From the NCBI GenBank assembly GCA_030765045.1, contig CM060974.1, positions 55,727,839 through 55,791,838 on the forward strand: 64,000 bases of DNA, in the 5' to 3' direction. The position numbers were made by a program, and so were the translations under genes. This DNA comes from Tenodera sinensis (Eukaryota; Arthropoda; Insecta; Mantodea; Mantidae). Positions 51,813 to 62,012 of the stretch are shown here, piece by piece; positions within the stretch are counted from its first letter, which is position 1; each line of letters begins with the position of its first letter. The notes under the pieces are model-generated. The model had not been told where the DNA came from, ran no database searches, and was given only the letters and a program-made list of their open reading frames with translations.

Positions 51813-53188
51813 TCTTTGCCAACAAATGTGTAAGGCAGGAATAGTAGAGATGATGGAAAATAACAATTTTTAATGGGTTACTTATAGAAAATTATGTTCA
51901 GATTAGAAATTACAACAAGAAAGAAAACCAACATAGTCATCGGCTATATTGACCACAAAGAGCATTGTCAACAAAGACAGATGAAGACACTGATTGTCAT
52001 TAAAGAAATGAATTATAGCGACGGAAAATAATGTGTTTTTGACATAAGGATGTCAGGGACAAAAATAAAAAGGAATCAATTGTGATGACAAAGATAAAAT
52101 ATTTAGACACAAAGATGTCGAGGGTGAATTGAGAAGAAAAATAATACAATTGCAGAATAATTATAAGTATAGAAGTTTTCTCTTATAGAGATAAGAGACA
52201 AAGAGGTGACAATTAGTGAAGTAAGAAAAACCATAATCAGAAAAGCAATGCCCATGAATAAAGATGGATATAGCCAATGCTAAGCTCGAAGAAATGTTGA
52301 ACCAAACAACATTGAATAATAACCCAATTAAAAAATGGTGCCATTAGTAACATCAGAGTATAAGAACTGACTCAACAACCTGCCTATACATAAAACATTA
52401 CAAGACAAAGAAGGCAAAGAACTGAATAAAATATTGCCATAAATATGATCATAATCATTAGCTCAAAACTTGTATCCTGTTTTTCTCTCCTCATAACAAG
52501 GAACATAAGTCAAAAGTCACATAATAAACCATGATACACTTAAATGATATTTGTGTCAATGTCAAATGTACAATAACTGAATGTGTTGTATAAGAACTGA
52601 AAATGTGTTGTATAATAACAGAACATATGTTATATAATAACTGGATATGTTGTACAATAACTGAATATGTATTGTATAATAACTGGATATGTTGTATAAT
52701 AACTGAATGTGTTGTACAGTAACTGAATATGTGTTGTATAATAACTGAATATGTGATGTATAATAATTGAACACGTATTGAGTAGTAACTGAACATGTGA
52801 AATTTACAAAGACATGCTGTGCCATGCCAAAACAAAAGACAAAGACAAACAGCGAAGAAGGCTGTAAAGAAAAAGAAAATATTGTACAAAGTGATTGCAT
52901 CAGTGGAGTAGGGAGAAGTATTGTATTGTGTTTCAAGATTGTAAATATAGGTGGCAACTTGAAAAACAAAACAAGGGGCATGTGAGACAGAATATTAGAA
53001 GACCCCAAAAGAAAATCGTTCATGTAAATGTTTGTTAAAAGTGTAATTCGTTTTTTGATGTTGGTATGAGATAATTAAATGACGAAAACATGTTGATAAG
53101 GTTCATTGTTACGAACAACTAAGTTTGCACAAAGACGTCATAAATCTTTCCATATTTGATTTTAATATATGTGTATAAATATTAGAAT
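51813..53188 (+). other. 3' untranslated region of Gypsy copy 2
   Basis: This is AT-rich sequence between the integrase stop and the 3' LTR with no envelope-like open frame. It contains the minisatellite at 52565-52800. Its last part is shared with the inverted fragment at 45597-45740. Confidence 0.7.
52565..52800. repeat. Degenerate minisatellite, about 21-24 bp unit
   Basis: There are about ten imperfect tandem copies of a unit like AATAACTGAATATGTTGTAT. The repeat makes both minus-strand frames encode Ile/Gln/Tyr-rich repetitive peptides, which are not genes. Confidence 0.9.
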
Positions 53189-53635
53189 TGTTTGTGTTCC
53201 ATAATAAAAGTAGGGGAGGATGATTAGAGATTGCTTCCCTAACGAGAAAGAACTATTTGATGGACACATGCACAGATGAATAGCGTGGATGAATATGAAA
53301 AAGGTGGTGTCGCGTCAAAACGACGCCAAAAAGCTGTTCACTAGCGTGTGTATCTTCGAGGTGGAAAGACGTTTTTATGTGGTGTCAACATGGAACTTTC
53401 ACCAAACTTTCATCAGGCATAAATTCTACTAAATTAAAAAAAAGTGTAAAGGTTTTTTAAGCATTTAACATGGTGCTGAGAGTGTAAAGTATCGATGAAG
53501 TGTTAATAAATAAATACATTGTGATAAAGAAACATTGTGTGATATTCCATTCCATCCGTTACCAAGCCCTGAGATCAAAAAGATCTCATTAGCTTAAAGA
53601 CATAGCGACGTTAATAATAGCAAAAACAGCACCAA
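53189..53635 (+). repeat. 3' LTR of Ty3/Gypsy copy 2
   Basis: It starts near TGTTTGTGTTCCATAATAAA and ends AACAGCACCAA (about 447 bp). Its end matches the 5' LTR remnant and its middle matches the LTR fragment fused to 5S copy 6. The exact ends are uncertain because no clear target duplication remains. Confidence 0.7.
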
Positions 53636-53999
53636 TGGTTTGGGAAAAAATTTTTATTTTAAAAAACAGGAACCGTGTTATGAACTTTGAGTTACCTTCT
53701 ATAGATTGTATTTATAAATGTTTGTCTTCAGAGATTGGTAATTAAAATGAATATCAGTATTTATGTTTTTTGTTTTCAGAAAAAAAATGAAGGAATGTAA
53801 CTTTGGTAACGAATCTGTTTGTATAGCTTTGAGAATGAGTTGGAGTCAACTTGAAACTCGAGTCAATGTTTGAAAAAAATAACTTGCAACATTACCAAGA
53901 TAAGTGAAGTTTTTAGTTTCTAATTTGTTCTTACTTTAGAATCTTGTTGGTTCACTGTTAATTGCTTCAATTTCCTTAATTTTCTATACAATGTTGTCT
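53636..53999. other. Noncoding DNA, no gene seen
   Basis: AT-rich sequence between the Gypsy LTR and the piggyBac relic. I recognise no feature. Confidence 0.4.
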
Positions 54000-55842
54000 A
54001 GTTCCCAAGTAGGCTTCTCTTAGTTCATCAGCGAGTTGAAGGATGAATCTGTGGCATGAAAGTTCCTTGCCAGTTATTTCTGGAAACACTATCCAAGTGT
54101 TGATGGCAGCTAGGTCAATATATTGTAAAAAACATGCATTGGCCATCTGCGAGTACCAGCATGAATGGAATACAATCGTGCCATCTCATCAATCACATCC
54201 ACTCCATATTTAGTCTTATAAAACTCAACTGTTTCAGAAAGTTTCTTGGAGAGTACAGATATTGCACATGAGTTGTGAAATGTACTCATAATTACATTTT
54301 TCTGCCGCTTTCCTTGGTAGTTGGATAGCAAAATACCATACTTTGTTTTCAAGAGAATGGTATCATAAAGAGGAGCTCTGGAATTTCTTAGGTGATCAGG
54401 AACTTCTCGTCTCAATCTGTTCACAGCTCCTATGATACTACTGCCCAACTTCTTTAGTCTTTTAGCCTAGTGATAGTGAAGTAAAGTAGTTGTCGGTGGT
54501 AATGTTTCATCCCTTTTTTAGAAAAGGATTTATAGGAGACATTACAACATGTTCTTGAACTGATTCATTCTGAGGCCGCTGATTATCCTTCCCCAGGTAT
54601 GGGATATAACTGCAGAGATAATTTGAGTTCACATCTCCAAGCATCCAGTATTTTATACCAAATTTACCAGGCTGTTTGGCCATGTACTGAATGAATGGAC
54701 AGTGACATTGTGTAGGATGAAGTTCATCTACTGTAAGGAATGCACCTGGTATGTAGCAAGCCTTACAGTTTTCAATCAATTTGTTCCAAATAGGTGAAAC
54801 CAGTGCAAACGCATCAGTCTTTAGTCTCTCAGAACAGGATGACCTGATATCAAATTGTAAAAATCTCATCAGTTCCATGAATCTGTCCCTTGCCATGGTA
54901 TCAGAAAATATAGGTGGGCCCCACTTTTGGACCCTAGTTCAACTAACTCAAGGCTTCTGCACCCAAGTGCATCCCGCAAGTAAATTACGCTGATGAAAGC
55001 GTCCAGCCCATCCAAGGAAACAGTTAATTTCTCATCTTTTTCTTCTCTCTTGCTTCAATCTCTGTACATTTTTTGATATGTCGAAGAATCAACTCATCAA
55101 TGAACAACTTCCAAGCAGATGCATGGCTGCTGTCCCTTACATGTCCCTTAGCATAAGCAGTAGGGCCTACTTTTTCTTTCATAACATTATGTTGTTCTGT
55201 TCTACCAGGATTGTGACCTGGGTCGATGATCTGCCACTCAGTACCATTATCTCTACCGAGAATTTTTGTAAGAGCAGGAAGTTTTTCCTCTTCATGTTGT
55301 CTTTTTCTGCCTCTTTCTTATTATTGGTTGTGTTGAAGTAGTTGCGTTACCTGAAGCTGTAGCATTACTAGTAGGCATTCTATTATTACTTGCCGCTTGT
55401 GACGCACTCAAATTGGATGGAGTTACACAGTACTGCAAGTCATATTCAAATGATGGTTGTAACAAGCTATGCCCATACCTTCTTACCTCCCTCGAAGCAC
55501 GAGAATTACATAAAATGTTATCCTGAATTTGATTTTCTGAAAATAAATGAGCAAAGAAACTATATATGTATATTGTGTACAAACAAGGAAATGAATTACT
55601 ACATAAATGCACCTATTAGGAATACAGTTTCATGTTATGCAATATCTAAAGAAAGCAGAATAAAACTTACCATTCAAATCATCTTCACTGAACGACTCAT
55701 CTTCCGATTGTTCTTAATCAGCTGGAGGTTGATAATCATCTTCACCACTACCACGTTCTTCAAAAAGATCACCTTTTGATATATCGTCTGGTATATCATG
55801 AAATATAGCTAGGATTTTATCTGGTTTCAAACCATGAGACAT
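54000..55842 (-). pseudogene. piggyBac-family transposase pseudogene with an intron
   Basis: The minus strand gives an acidic N-terminus (MSHGLKPDKILAIF, then SEDESFSEDDL), interrupted by TAA near 55713. A GT-AG intron follows (donor GGTAAGT near 55672, acceptor TTATTTTCAG near 55540). Then come a basic linker (IIRKRQKKTT), a frameshift, and the transposase domain. Family blocks are MARDRFMELMRFLQF, FLTVDELHPTQ (first catalytic Asp), FGIKYWMLGDVNSNYLC, ITTDNYFTSL after an in-frame TGA near 54512, NYQGKRQKNVI, and GVDVIDEMARLYS...GTRRWP. A last shifted segment is DLAAINTWIVF...FILQLADEL. The enzyme cut and pasted DNA at TTAA; this copy is dead. Confidence 0.9.
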
Positions 55843-55849
55843 CTTTCAG

Positions 55850-56919
55850 GCATAGATTCACAACGTACACTACTATAATGAACAGTTAGCGTGAAGACAG
55901 ACAAAGCAGATTAGTGACAATGAGAAATCTAACGACAGTGCGAGCGAAAGCTAACAAAATTGTAATGGTCAAAAATGACCATCTCCGGGGTTGATGGTCA
56001 AACATGAAAAAACGTCCACGTATATAATAACATGCCAAAAATTATTATGCTATATAAAACTAAAGGTTATATCAGGAAAAGTCATGAAAGGCCAAGCTTC
56101 GTTTTTGAAAACTGGCAGAACTAAACTTATTTAAATATCAAGAACGGTCAAAATGACCACTACTGGGGTTCTAGTGTTCAAAAGCGGTTACTATTACTGC
56201 TAAGTCTCTTCAAAATTTATGAAATATGACTCCGGAGTTAAAATAGTGCCCCATTCAGACCTCTGGGCGGGGACTACTTCTAGAGAACCAAAACATTATA
56301 TTAATAGAAGATCTAACATCAGAATTCTTCAAAGGAATGCAGATAGTCACACCTGCACAAACATATGTAGAGCCTGCTAAAACATATAATTTATGTCCAC
56401 ACATTTTATTTTGAGGAAGCATTTTTAAGATATTCCTTGCTTTTCGTCTGAATTTTTGAAATCCTTAATCACTAGAGTTCAGTGTTTTAGAGAAATACAT
56501 ATGTTGTTTGCATCCTAATATGAACTTGAAACTCAGTTTAATCTCTTGGATATTCACTCCGGAGAAAATATTTTAACTTTTATAGCATATAAAAACTCAT
56601 ACTTTCTGATTTTTAATGAAAATAAATGTTTTTGGATATTCACACAAATTGCACATAAATTGCATGGAGGAAACCTCTTTTCAAAATTATTTACATAAAG
56701 TCACATAAGAGCAGCAGCAGAACCACTTTTAGCGAGATGCCATCCAACTTGTTTAGTGCTCAATTACATAGGGCAGAAGTCACTAGTTCATTACTGGAAG
56801 AACTGATGTGTCAGCTATGGTATCCCTTCATTTAGAAGAAAATATATACATCCTGCTTTCTCAAGCTACATGAGTCCATACGATAAAGTCGGGGAATTCC
56901 TTTGCTGCCATGTACTTGA
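55850..56919. other. Noncoding DNA, possible piggyBac flank
   Basis: Two related phrases, GGTCAAAAATGACCATCTCCGGGGTT (about 55970) and GGTCAAAATGACCACTACTGGGGTT (about 56147), look like a degenerate duplicated terminal motif of the nearby transposon. No clean TTAA-bounded inverted repeat is visible. Otherwise I see nothing. Confidence 0.4.
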
Positions 56920-57036
56920 TAAATTTTTATTTATTTTTTTATTTATTTATTTCATCCACATAGAACATATAAATGTTGTTGGATATATCGGTTAATACAT
57001 ACCTATACATAATAAATACATTTATAATACAAACAT

Positions 57037-58057
57037 TTACAACTCATCCAAATTATATAAGCATCTATTTATTAAATATTCCTTCAATTTTTTAGCAAAT
57101 TGTCGTTTTGATACTTCTGCAATCGGTTTAACATCACACGGCAGTTTATTAAATAGCTTTATACCCTGATATAGTGAATCTTTCATAGACACACTTTTGT
57201 TTACATTATCTCTATGATAGTTCATGTTGCTTCATGTATTATATTCATGTACTGGATTATTTTTTATTGGTTGATACTTATCTATTACTAACATTATTAC
57301 TCTATATACATACAGAGAATAAATGGTGAGTATTCTGTTGTTAATAAATGTCTCCCTGCAAGATACCCTAGCTTTTAAATTAAACATAATTCGAACACTT
57401 TTCTTTTGATAGAGAAGTAGTCTATTTATAAGTGTTTTTGCAGCAGCCCCCCATAGTTCAATAGCATAAATTAAATGTGGGTAGAAACATTCATAATAGA
57501 TAAGTTTTAAGATATTCTGGTTTTTATATTTGCTGAAGCATCTCAGCAGATATACAGACTTACTGATTTTATTGCAAATGTGCTCAATATGTTGTGCCCA
57601 TGTCAACCGATTACCTGCAATAACACCTAAAAATTTCTGTGTTTTCACTTCTTCCATACTGTTGTTGTTTATTTTCAGTGTTATATTGCAACTGTTCTTC
57701 AGAATACTATTGTGCATTATCTTAGTTTTTCCCATGTTGCATTGTAAATTTATGGAATGAAAATAATTTATCAGAGTATAGGCACTTTTATTAAGGGTCA
57801 TGTTTAAGTCTTCTATGGTTTCATTCCAGCACACAACTGCAGTGTCATCTGCATAGGTTACAACTGAGCTATTTTCCAGACATTTAATATCATTAATATA
57901 GATTATAAATAATAGTGGACCTAATACCGAACCCTGCGGCACGCCATATTTAACAATTTCATCTTTTGATTTTACTGTATGAAATCGTTTCCCTTTTTTG
58001 TATGTTATTTCTGGATACTGTCTTCTTCCAATTAGATAACTCCTAATTAACTCATGT
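57037..58057 (-). pseudogene. C-terminal RT half of the Jockey/CR1-like LINE
   Basis: It encodes ILHELIRSYLIGRRQ, the GVPQGSVLGPLLFIIYIND block, the catalytic YADDTAVV box, QKFLGVIAGNRLTW and the YECFYPHLIYAIELWG thumb region. A stop/frameshift near 57230 precedes the last 60 codons (SLYQGIKLFNKLP). The ten codons before ILHELIR in the open frame come from the inserted LINE, not this element. Confidence 0.88.
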
Positions 58058-58071
58058 AGTATTCCCCTTAT
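58058..58071. repeat. Target-site duplication, left copy
   Basis: AGTATTCCCCTTAT is repeated exactly at 60595-60608 and bounds the inserted LINE. Confidence 0.92.
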
Positions 58072-60594
58072 TTTATTTCCATCTTTCCTATAGTCCATAT
58101 GTTCTACAAAATTTGTGAAACTGGCCCTTTTTGCTGTAATTAATTCTTTCTTAAAAATGGCTGCTTTTCTTCTCCAGTATAAATGGTAAGGTATACGAAA
58201 TGATATTTTTATTCAGGATTTTAATGAAACAGAACTGGATTTAGCAATAGAACAATTACAGAACAAAAAATCTCCTGGACCTGACAAGATCCACCCAGAG
58301 TTTATTAAACACCTTGGCAGGAAAGGAAAAGAAATCCTACTTAAACTGTATAACACGTGTTGGAGAATGACTGTACCTTCCGACTGGAAAAAAGCCATTA
58401 TCATCCCAATTTTAAAGAAAAACAAACCCTCAAACAATATTAATAGTTTCAGACCAATATCTTTGACCAGTGTTATTGCAAAAGTGATGGAAAGAATGGT
58501 GGCATCTAGACTTAACTGGTTTCTAGAATATTACAACTTAATTAATAGTTCACAGACCGGCTTCAGACAGAATCATAGTACAAGTGAAAATGTACTCCTA
58601 CTAAGCCAAGACATCAAGGAAGCTTTCAATAGAAAGGAGGATACCTTGGCAGTATTCATTGATTTTAAATCAGCATATGACTCAGTCTGGAGAAATAAAT
58701 TAGTTGAGAAGTTGCAATCAATAGGTGTGAAAAGTAACATGCTTAAGTGGATAACTCAGTTTATTTCACAAAGATTTTGTGCCACAAAATATAATACATA
58801 CATTTCCAAATATAAACAAACACACCGAGGACTTCCACAAGGTGCTGTTCTGAGCACAACACTCTTTAACATATATATAAATGACCTTCCATCAATAATA
58901 AAAACTTTAGAAACCAAAATTGCTTTATTTGCTGACGATGTAGTCATTTGGACTTCAGGCTCTTCAAAAAAACCTGAATTAATTAAAGACAGAATAGAAA
59001 CAGCCCTAAACAAAGTACATGAATGGAGCTCCAAAAACCTCATGACTATCAATGTGGAAAAAACAAATTATGAATTATTTACACTAAAATACAAACCAGT
59101 TAATGTTAGCATAAATTATAATGGTAAACCACTTAAAGCAGTTGATGATGCCAAATACTTAGGCATCACTTTCGACAGAAAGCTAAGTTGGAAAAAACAT
59201 ATAACAAACATCTCAGAAAAGGTTGAAAAGAAATTGCAAATCCTGAAAAGGTTAGCTGGTGCTAAATGGGGCTGCTCAAGGAGAGTCCTTAACACAACAT
59301 ACAAAATGTATATTAAACCAAACCTCTTGTACTGTTCTGAAGCTTTAATAACAGCAGCAAATGCTAACATCAATAAACTTGAACAAATACAAAATCAGGC
59401 TCTTCGCCTAATCACTGGAGCAGTTAAATCCACACCTATTGATGCCATGCTTGCCTTAACACGGACCCCATCAATAACAACAAAAATAGAAGAACAAGCA
59501 TTGCTCCAACACGAGAAAATGTTACGACTGCCAAACTCTAAATGGAAAGAAGAGAACCTCCCCCATTCAATCCTTAAAACTCATAGTAGTTTCCTAGAAA
59601 AGGTAACACAGATTAAATCCAAATTGAACATTCCTAACACCAGAGAAAATCTACTTATAAGAGAAAATCCATTGGAATTATTGCAACCTACCTTCAATTT
59701 GGAATTAATAGAGGAAATAAGTAAATCAGACACACCAAAAGAAATACAAAAACTTCTAGCTCTGGAAACAATCAATACTAGGTATCCCACAGAAGAATGG
59801 CTGCACATATATACTGATGGATCCTTGAAGGAAAACCTTACTGGAGCTGGAGTTACGTGTTCACATTTTTCCTTTTATCATTCTGTTGGCAGAGACACAA
59901 CAAATTATGATGGAGAAATAGAGGCTATATACATTGCTCTCCGACAATTATTAAATCTTCCCTTAAATAAATTTAACAAGGCAGTCATTCTTTCAGATTC
60001 TAAAGCTGCAATTCAGGGAATATGTTCAAATACTACAAAGAAGTCAACAAAAATTAGAGAATGCTACAAAATGTTAACACAACTCCAAAAAGTTAATAAG
60101 ACTGTTCATCTCCAATGGATTCCAGCACACTGTGGAGTCATGGGGAACGAAGCTGCAGACTCACTTGCAAAGAAAGGCACAACAATAAAACAAAATTCTA
60201 AATTCAATTTCTCATATTCCTCAATAAAACGCTTGATCATAAAAAATTTTTGTCATTCATATCTACAAGAAATAGAAACAAATGCCAAAGATAAAAAATG
60301 GATTACACTACTTTCCAATCCAGATATAATCCCCCAGAGACCAAGGAAAACAGCTGTTGCAGCCTTCCGACTATTGACAAATCATGACTGTTTGGCAAGT
60401 CATCTCTACAGAATAGGTATCTTAGCCTCACCAATATGTGTCCTGTGTAACGATCCAGCAGAAATGAACGAAGACCACTTGAAGACCTGTGAAGCATTAA
60501 GATCAGAAGAAACTACAGTTCAAAAGTATTGGAAAGCACGAATGCTAATGGCTTCATTGCCAGATGCAAGGCACTAGAAAACAACAACAACAAC
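58072..60594 (+). mobile_element. RNase H-bearing LINE (I-like) with inverted 5' end
   Basis: The 2523-bp insert has a 14-bp target duplication and a CAA-type 3' tail (AAAACAACAACAACAAC). It is 5'-truncated, lacking the endonuclease. The first roughly 120 bases (58072-58190) are LINE linker sequence in reverse orientation. On the minus strand they read RRKAAIFKKELITAKR and then HMDYRKDGNK, matching MDYRIDSNK in the related copy at 7354. Such 5' inversions arise by twin priming during reverse transcription. Confidence 0.88.
58196..60577 (+). CDS. LINE reverse transcriptase-RNase H-CCHC protein (5'-truncated)
   Basis: The frame is open from about 58196; the first ATG is at 58367 and gives 736 residues. 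The start is an effect of truncation. Upstream codons (NKKSPGPDKIHPEF) are RT. In the 736-residue numbering RT has FIDFKSAYDSV (D99), RGLPQGAVLS and FADD at 188-191. RNase H has D484 (YTDGS), E517/E519 (GEIEAI), D544 (LSDSKAA) and D598 (NEAAD). A C-terminal zinc motif C691-X2-C694-X9-H704-X3-C708 ends the protein. RNase H after RT fits the I superfamily. All catalytic residues are present, but without endonuclease and promoter it is not autonomous. Confidence 0.93.
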   Translation, partial: RNDIFIQDFNETELDLAIEQLQNKKSPGPDKIHPEFIKHLGRKGKEILLKLYNTCWRMTVPSDWKKAIIIPILKKNKPSNNINSFRPISLTSVIAKVMERMVASRLNWFLEYYNLINSSQTGFRQNHSTSENVLLLSQDIKEAFNRKEDTLAVFIDFKSAYDSVWRNKLVEKLQSIGVKSNMLKWITQFISQRFCATKYNTYISKYKQTHRGLPQGAVLSTTLFNIYINDLPSIIKTLETKIALFADDVVIWTSGSSKKPELIKDRIETALNKVHEWSSKNLMTINVEKTNYELFTLKYKPVNVSINYNGKPLKAVDDAKYLGITFDRKLSWKKHITNISEKVEKKLQILKRLAGAKWGCSRRVLNTTYKMYIKPNLLYCSEALITAANANINKLEQIQNQALRLITGAVKSTPIDAMLALTRTPSITTKIEEQALLQHEKMLRLPNSKWKEENLPHSILKTHSSFLEKVTQIKSKLNIPNTRENLLIRENPLELLQPTFNLELIEEISKSDTPKEIQKLLALETINTRYPTEEWLHIYTDGSLKENLTGAGVTCSHFSFYHSVGRDTTNYDGEIEAIYIALRQLLNLPLNKFNKAVILSDSKAAIQGICSNTTKKSTKIRECYKMLTQLQKVNKTVHLQWIPAHCGVMGNEAADSLAKKGTTIKQNSKFNFSYSSIKRLIIKNFCHSYLQEIETNAKDKKWITLLSNPDIIPQRPRKTAVAAFRLLTNHDCLASHLYRIGILASPICVLCNDPAEMNEDHLKTCEALRSEETTVQKYWKARMLMASLPDARH

Positions 60595-60608
60595 AGTATT
60601 CCCCTTAT
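60595..60608. repeat. Target-site duplication, right copy
   Basis: Second copy of AGTATTCCCCTTAT, inside codons for YGIRGI of the host LINE. Confidence 0.92.
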
Positions 60609-61090
60609 GCCATAGTTTGCTAGTTTACTTATTAAAATATTTTGGTCAACACAGTCAAACGCTTTAGATAAATCAAAGAAAAGAGTGCTGACCTTTTCGT
60701 TATTTTCTAGTTTTTCTATTACTTCATGGATATATTGATTAATGGCAGAGACAGTGGATCGTCCTTTTCTAAAACCATGTTGAAAATTTTCTATCACATT
60801 GAATTTATTTAGATAATGATTTAATCTTAACCGTATAATTCTTTCAAATAATTTTGCTATTTCCAAAGTTAGAGTAATAGGTCTGTAGTTATCAATTTGA
60901 TGTTCATCCCCTTTTTTTAATATTGGTCTTATTGCTCCTAACTTGAGTATTTCAGGAAATTTGCCCTGCTGAAGAGAATAATTAATTAGATATGTTAGTG
61001 GTTTTACTAGAACATTTTTACAGCATTTTAACAGTCTAGGACTAATTTCATCCCATCCACAGCCAAGTTTATTTGATAATTTATCAATTA
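60609..61090 (-). pseudogene. N-terminal RT half of the Jockey/CR1-like LINE
   Basis: The minus strand reads INYSLQQGKFPEILKLGAIR, then QIDNYRPITLTLEIAKLF, HGFRKGRSTVSAI and STLFFDLSKAFDCVD (first catalytic Asp), ending KLANYGIRG at the insertion. This joins in frame to the half at 57232-58057. The open frame seen past the insertion point is an artefact. Confidence 0.88.
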
Positions 61091-61092
61091 TT

Positions 61093-61800
61093 TTAGCTAT
61101 TTCTTCTTCTGTTGTTGGGGGAAGAGTTCACTGAGGGATTGTTATTTACATAATAATTTGACAAGTTTGGTGTCTGTGTGGGAACACTTAGAAAGAAGTC
61201 ACTGAAGTTTTGACTTATAACAACAGAATCATCAATAATTACTCCATTTGTTTTTAGTTTAATGTTTTCGTGTGAAAGCGAGTGCTTTCTAGTTTCATTT
61301 ATCAGACCCCATGCTGTTTTGCTACTATTCTTAGAATTACCCATTTTTTCTCTGTATGCATTAATTTTAACACTTTGTAAGCTATTCAAGTATTCCTTTT
61401 TTACATTCTTATACTTGTTTTTATAGTATTCCATTGATGTACTTTTATATAAATCATACATGACTTTCATTTGCTCTTTTAGTTTCCTTGTCTCTAGAGG
61501 TAACTTTGTTTTTAACATTATTTATAACTATACTTTTCTGTGGACATGAGAGATTAAGGGTAGTTGTAAATATTTTGTAAAATTCATTCCACTTATCATC
61601 AACATTATTACTATTACAAAAAATGGCACCCCATTCTTCAACAGCTAAGTTATTTGTCAAATTATTTATATTTTCCTTGTTTAAATTCCTTATGATTCTA
61701 ATTTCTTTGTTGTCCTTATACAGAGTAACAAAAAACCCAACTAATTGAGCATAATGATCAGAAATGTATGTTTCAAACACAGATGATAAACAGATAAAGC
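61093..61800 (-). pseudogene. Endonuclease C-terminus and linker of the Jockey/CR1-like LINE
   Basis: FETYISDHYAQLVGFFVTLY carries the SDH signature of apurinic-like LINE endonucleases. An Asn/Lys-rich linker follows in two overlapping frames (break near 61480). RKHSLSHENIKLKTNG and FSDFFLSVP belong to the region before RT. Upstream of 61800 the homology fades, so the catalytic N-terminal part of the endonuclease is absent. Confidence 0.8.
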
Positions 61801-62012
61801 ATCTGTTATTATCTCAGAACCCGCTAGTCTATACGCTATACTTGTAGGTGGTGATTAATCTGTATATTGTCATTTGTGAATCCACAGTGTTTATACAACC
61901 TTTTAGATGTGTTATGGTGTTGGCAAGTAACATCAACTGTTTTGAGTTCACAGTGGATTTAACATGCCCAGAGTGGAAAATAGCAGAAGTTACCATGGGC
62001 AACAATATGCTG
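61801..62012. other. Unassigned sequence between two LINEs
   Basis: I see no convincing homology. It may be genomic DNA flanking both elements or a degraded part of the endonuclease region. Confidence 0.35.

Larger units (their letters stand above)
45741..53635 (+). mobile_element. Ty3/Gypsy retrotransposon copy 2, full pol but degenerate
   Basis: This is the same family as copy 1 in opposite orientation. It has a truncated 5' LTR (about 45 bp), a primer-binding site, gag, pol including integrase, and a 1.4-kb 3' untranslated region with a minisatellite. A 3' LTR of about 447 bp ends it. Coding lesions show it is dead. With copy 1 it forms an inverted repeat of about 4.7-kb arms around a centre of about 0.6 kb. 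Confidence 0.88.
56920..61800 (-). mobile_element. Jockey/CR1-like LINE split by a second LINE
   Basis: On the minus strand the element runs from the end of an endonuclease domain (FETYISDHYAQLVG, about 61770) through RT to a C-terminal tail (LFNKLPCDVKPI...RQFAKKLKEYL, about 57150-57070). It ends in an AAAT-rich tail near 56930-56965. It has no RNase H domain. The insertion at 58072-60594 splits the RT between KLANYGIRG and ILHELIRSYL, and removing it restores the frame. The 5' boundary beyond 61800 is unclear. Confidence 0.85.

Noticed and set aside
52491..53023. Tyr/Ile/Gln-rich minus-strand frames that might suggest an envelope or repetitive protein
   Set aside because: They translate the degenerate AT-rich minisatellite in the Gypsy 3' untranslated region. 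The periodicity is that of the DNA repeat and there is no signal peptide or domain.
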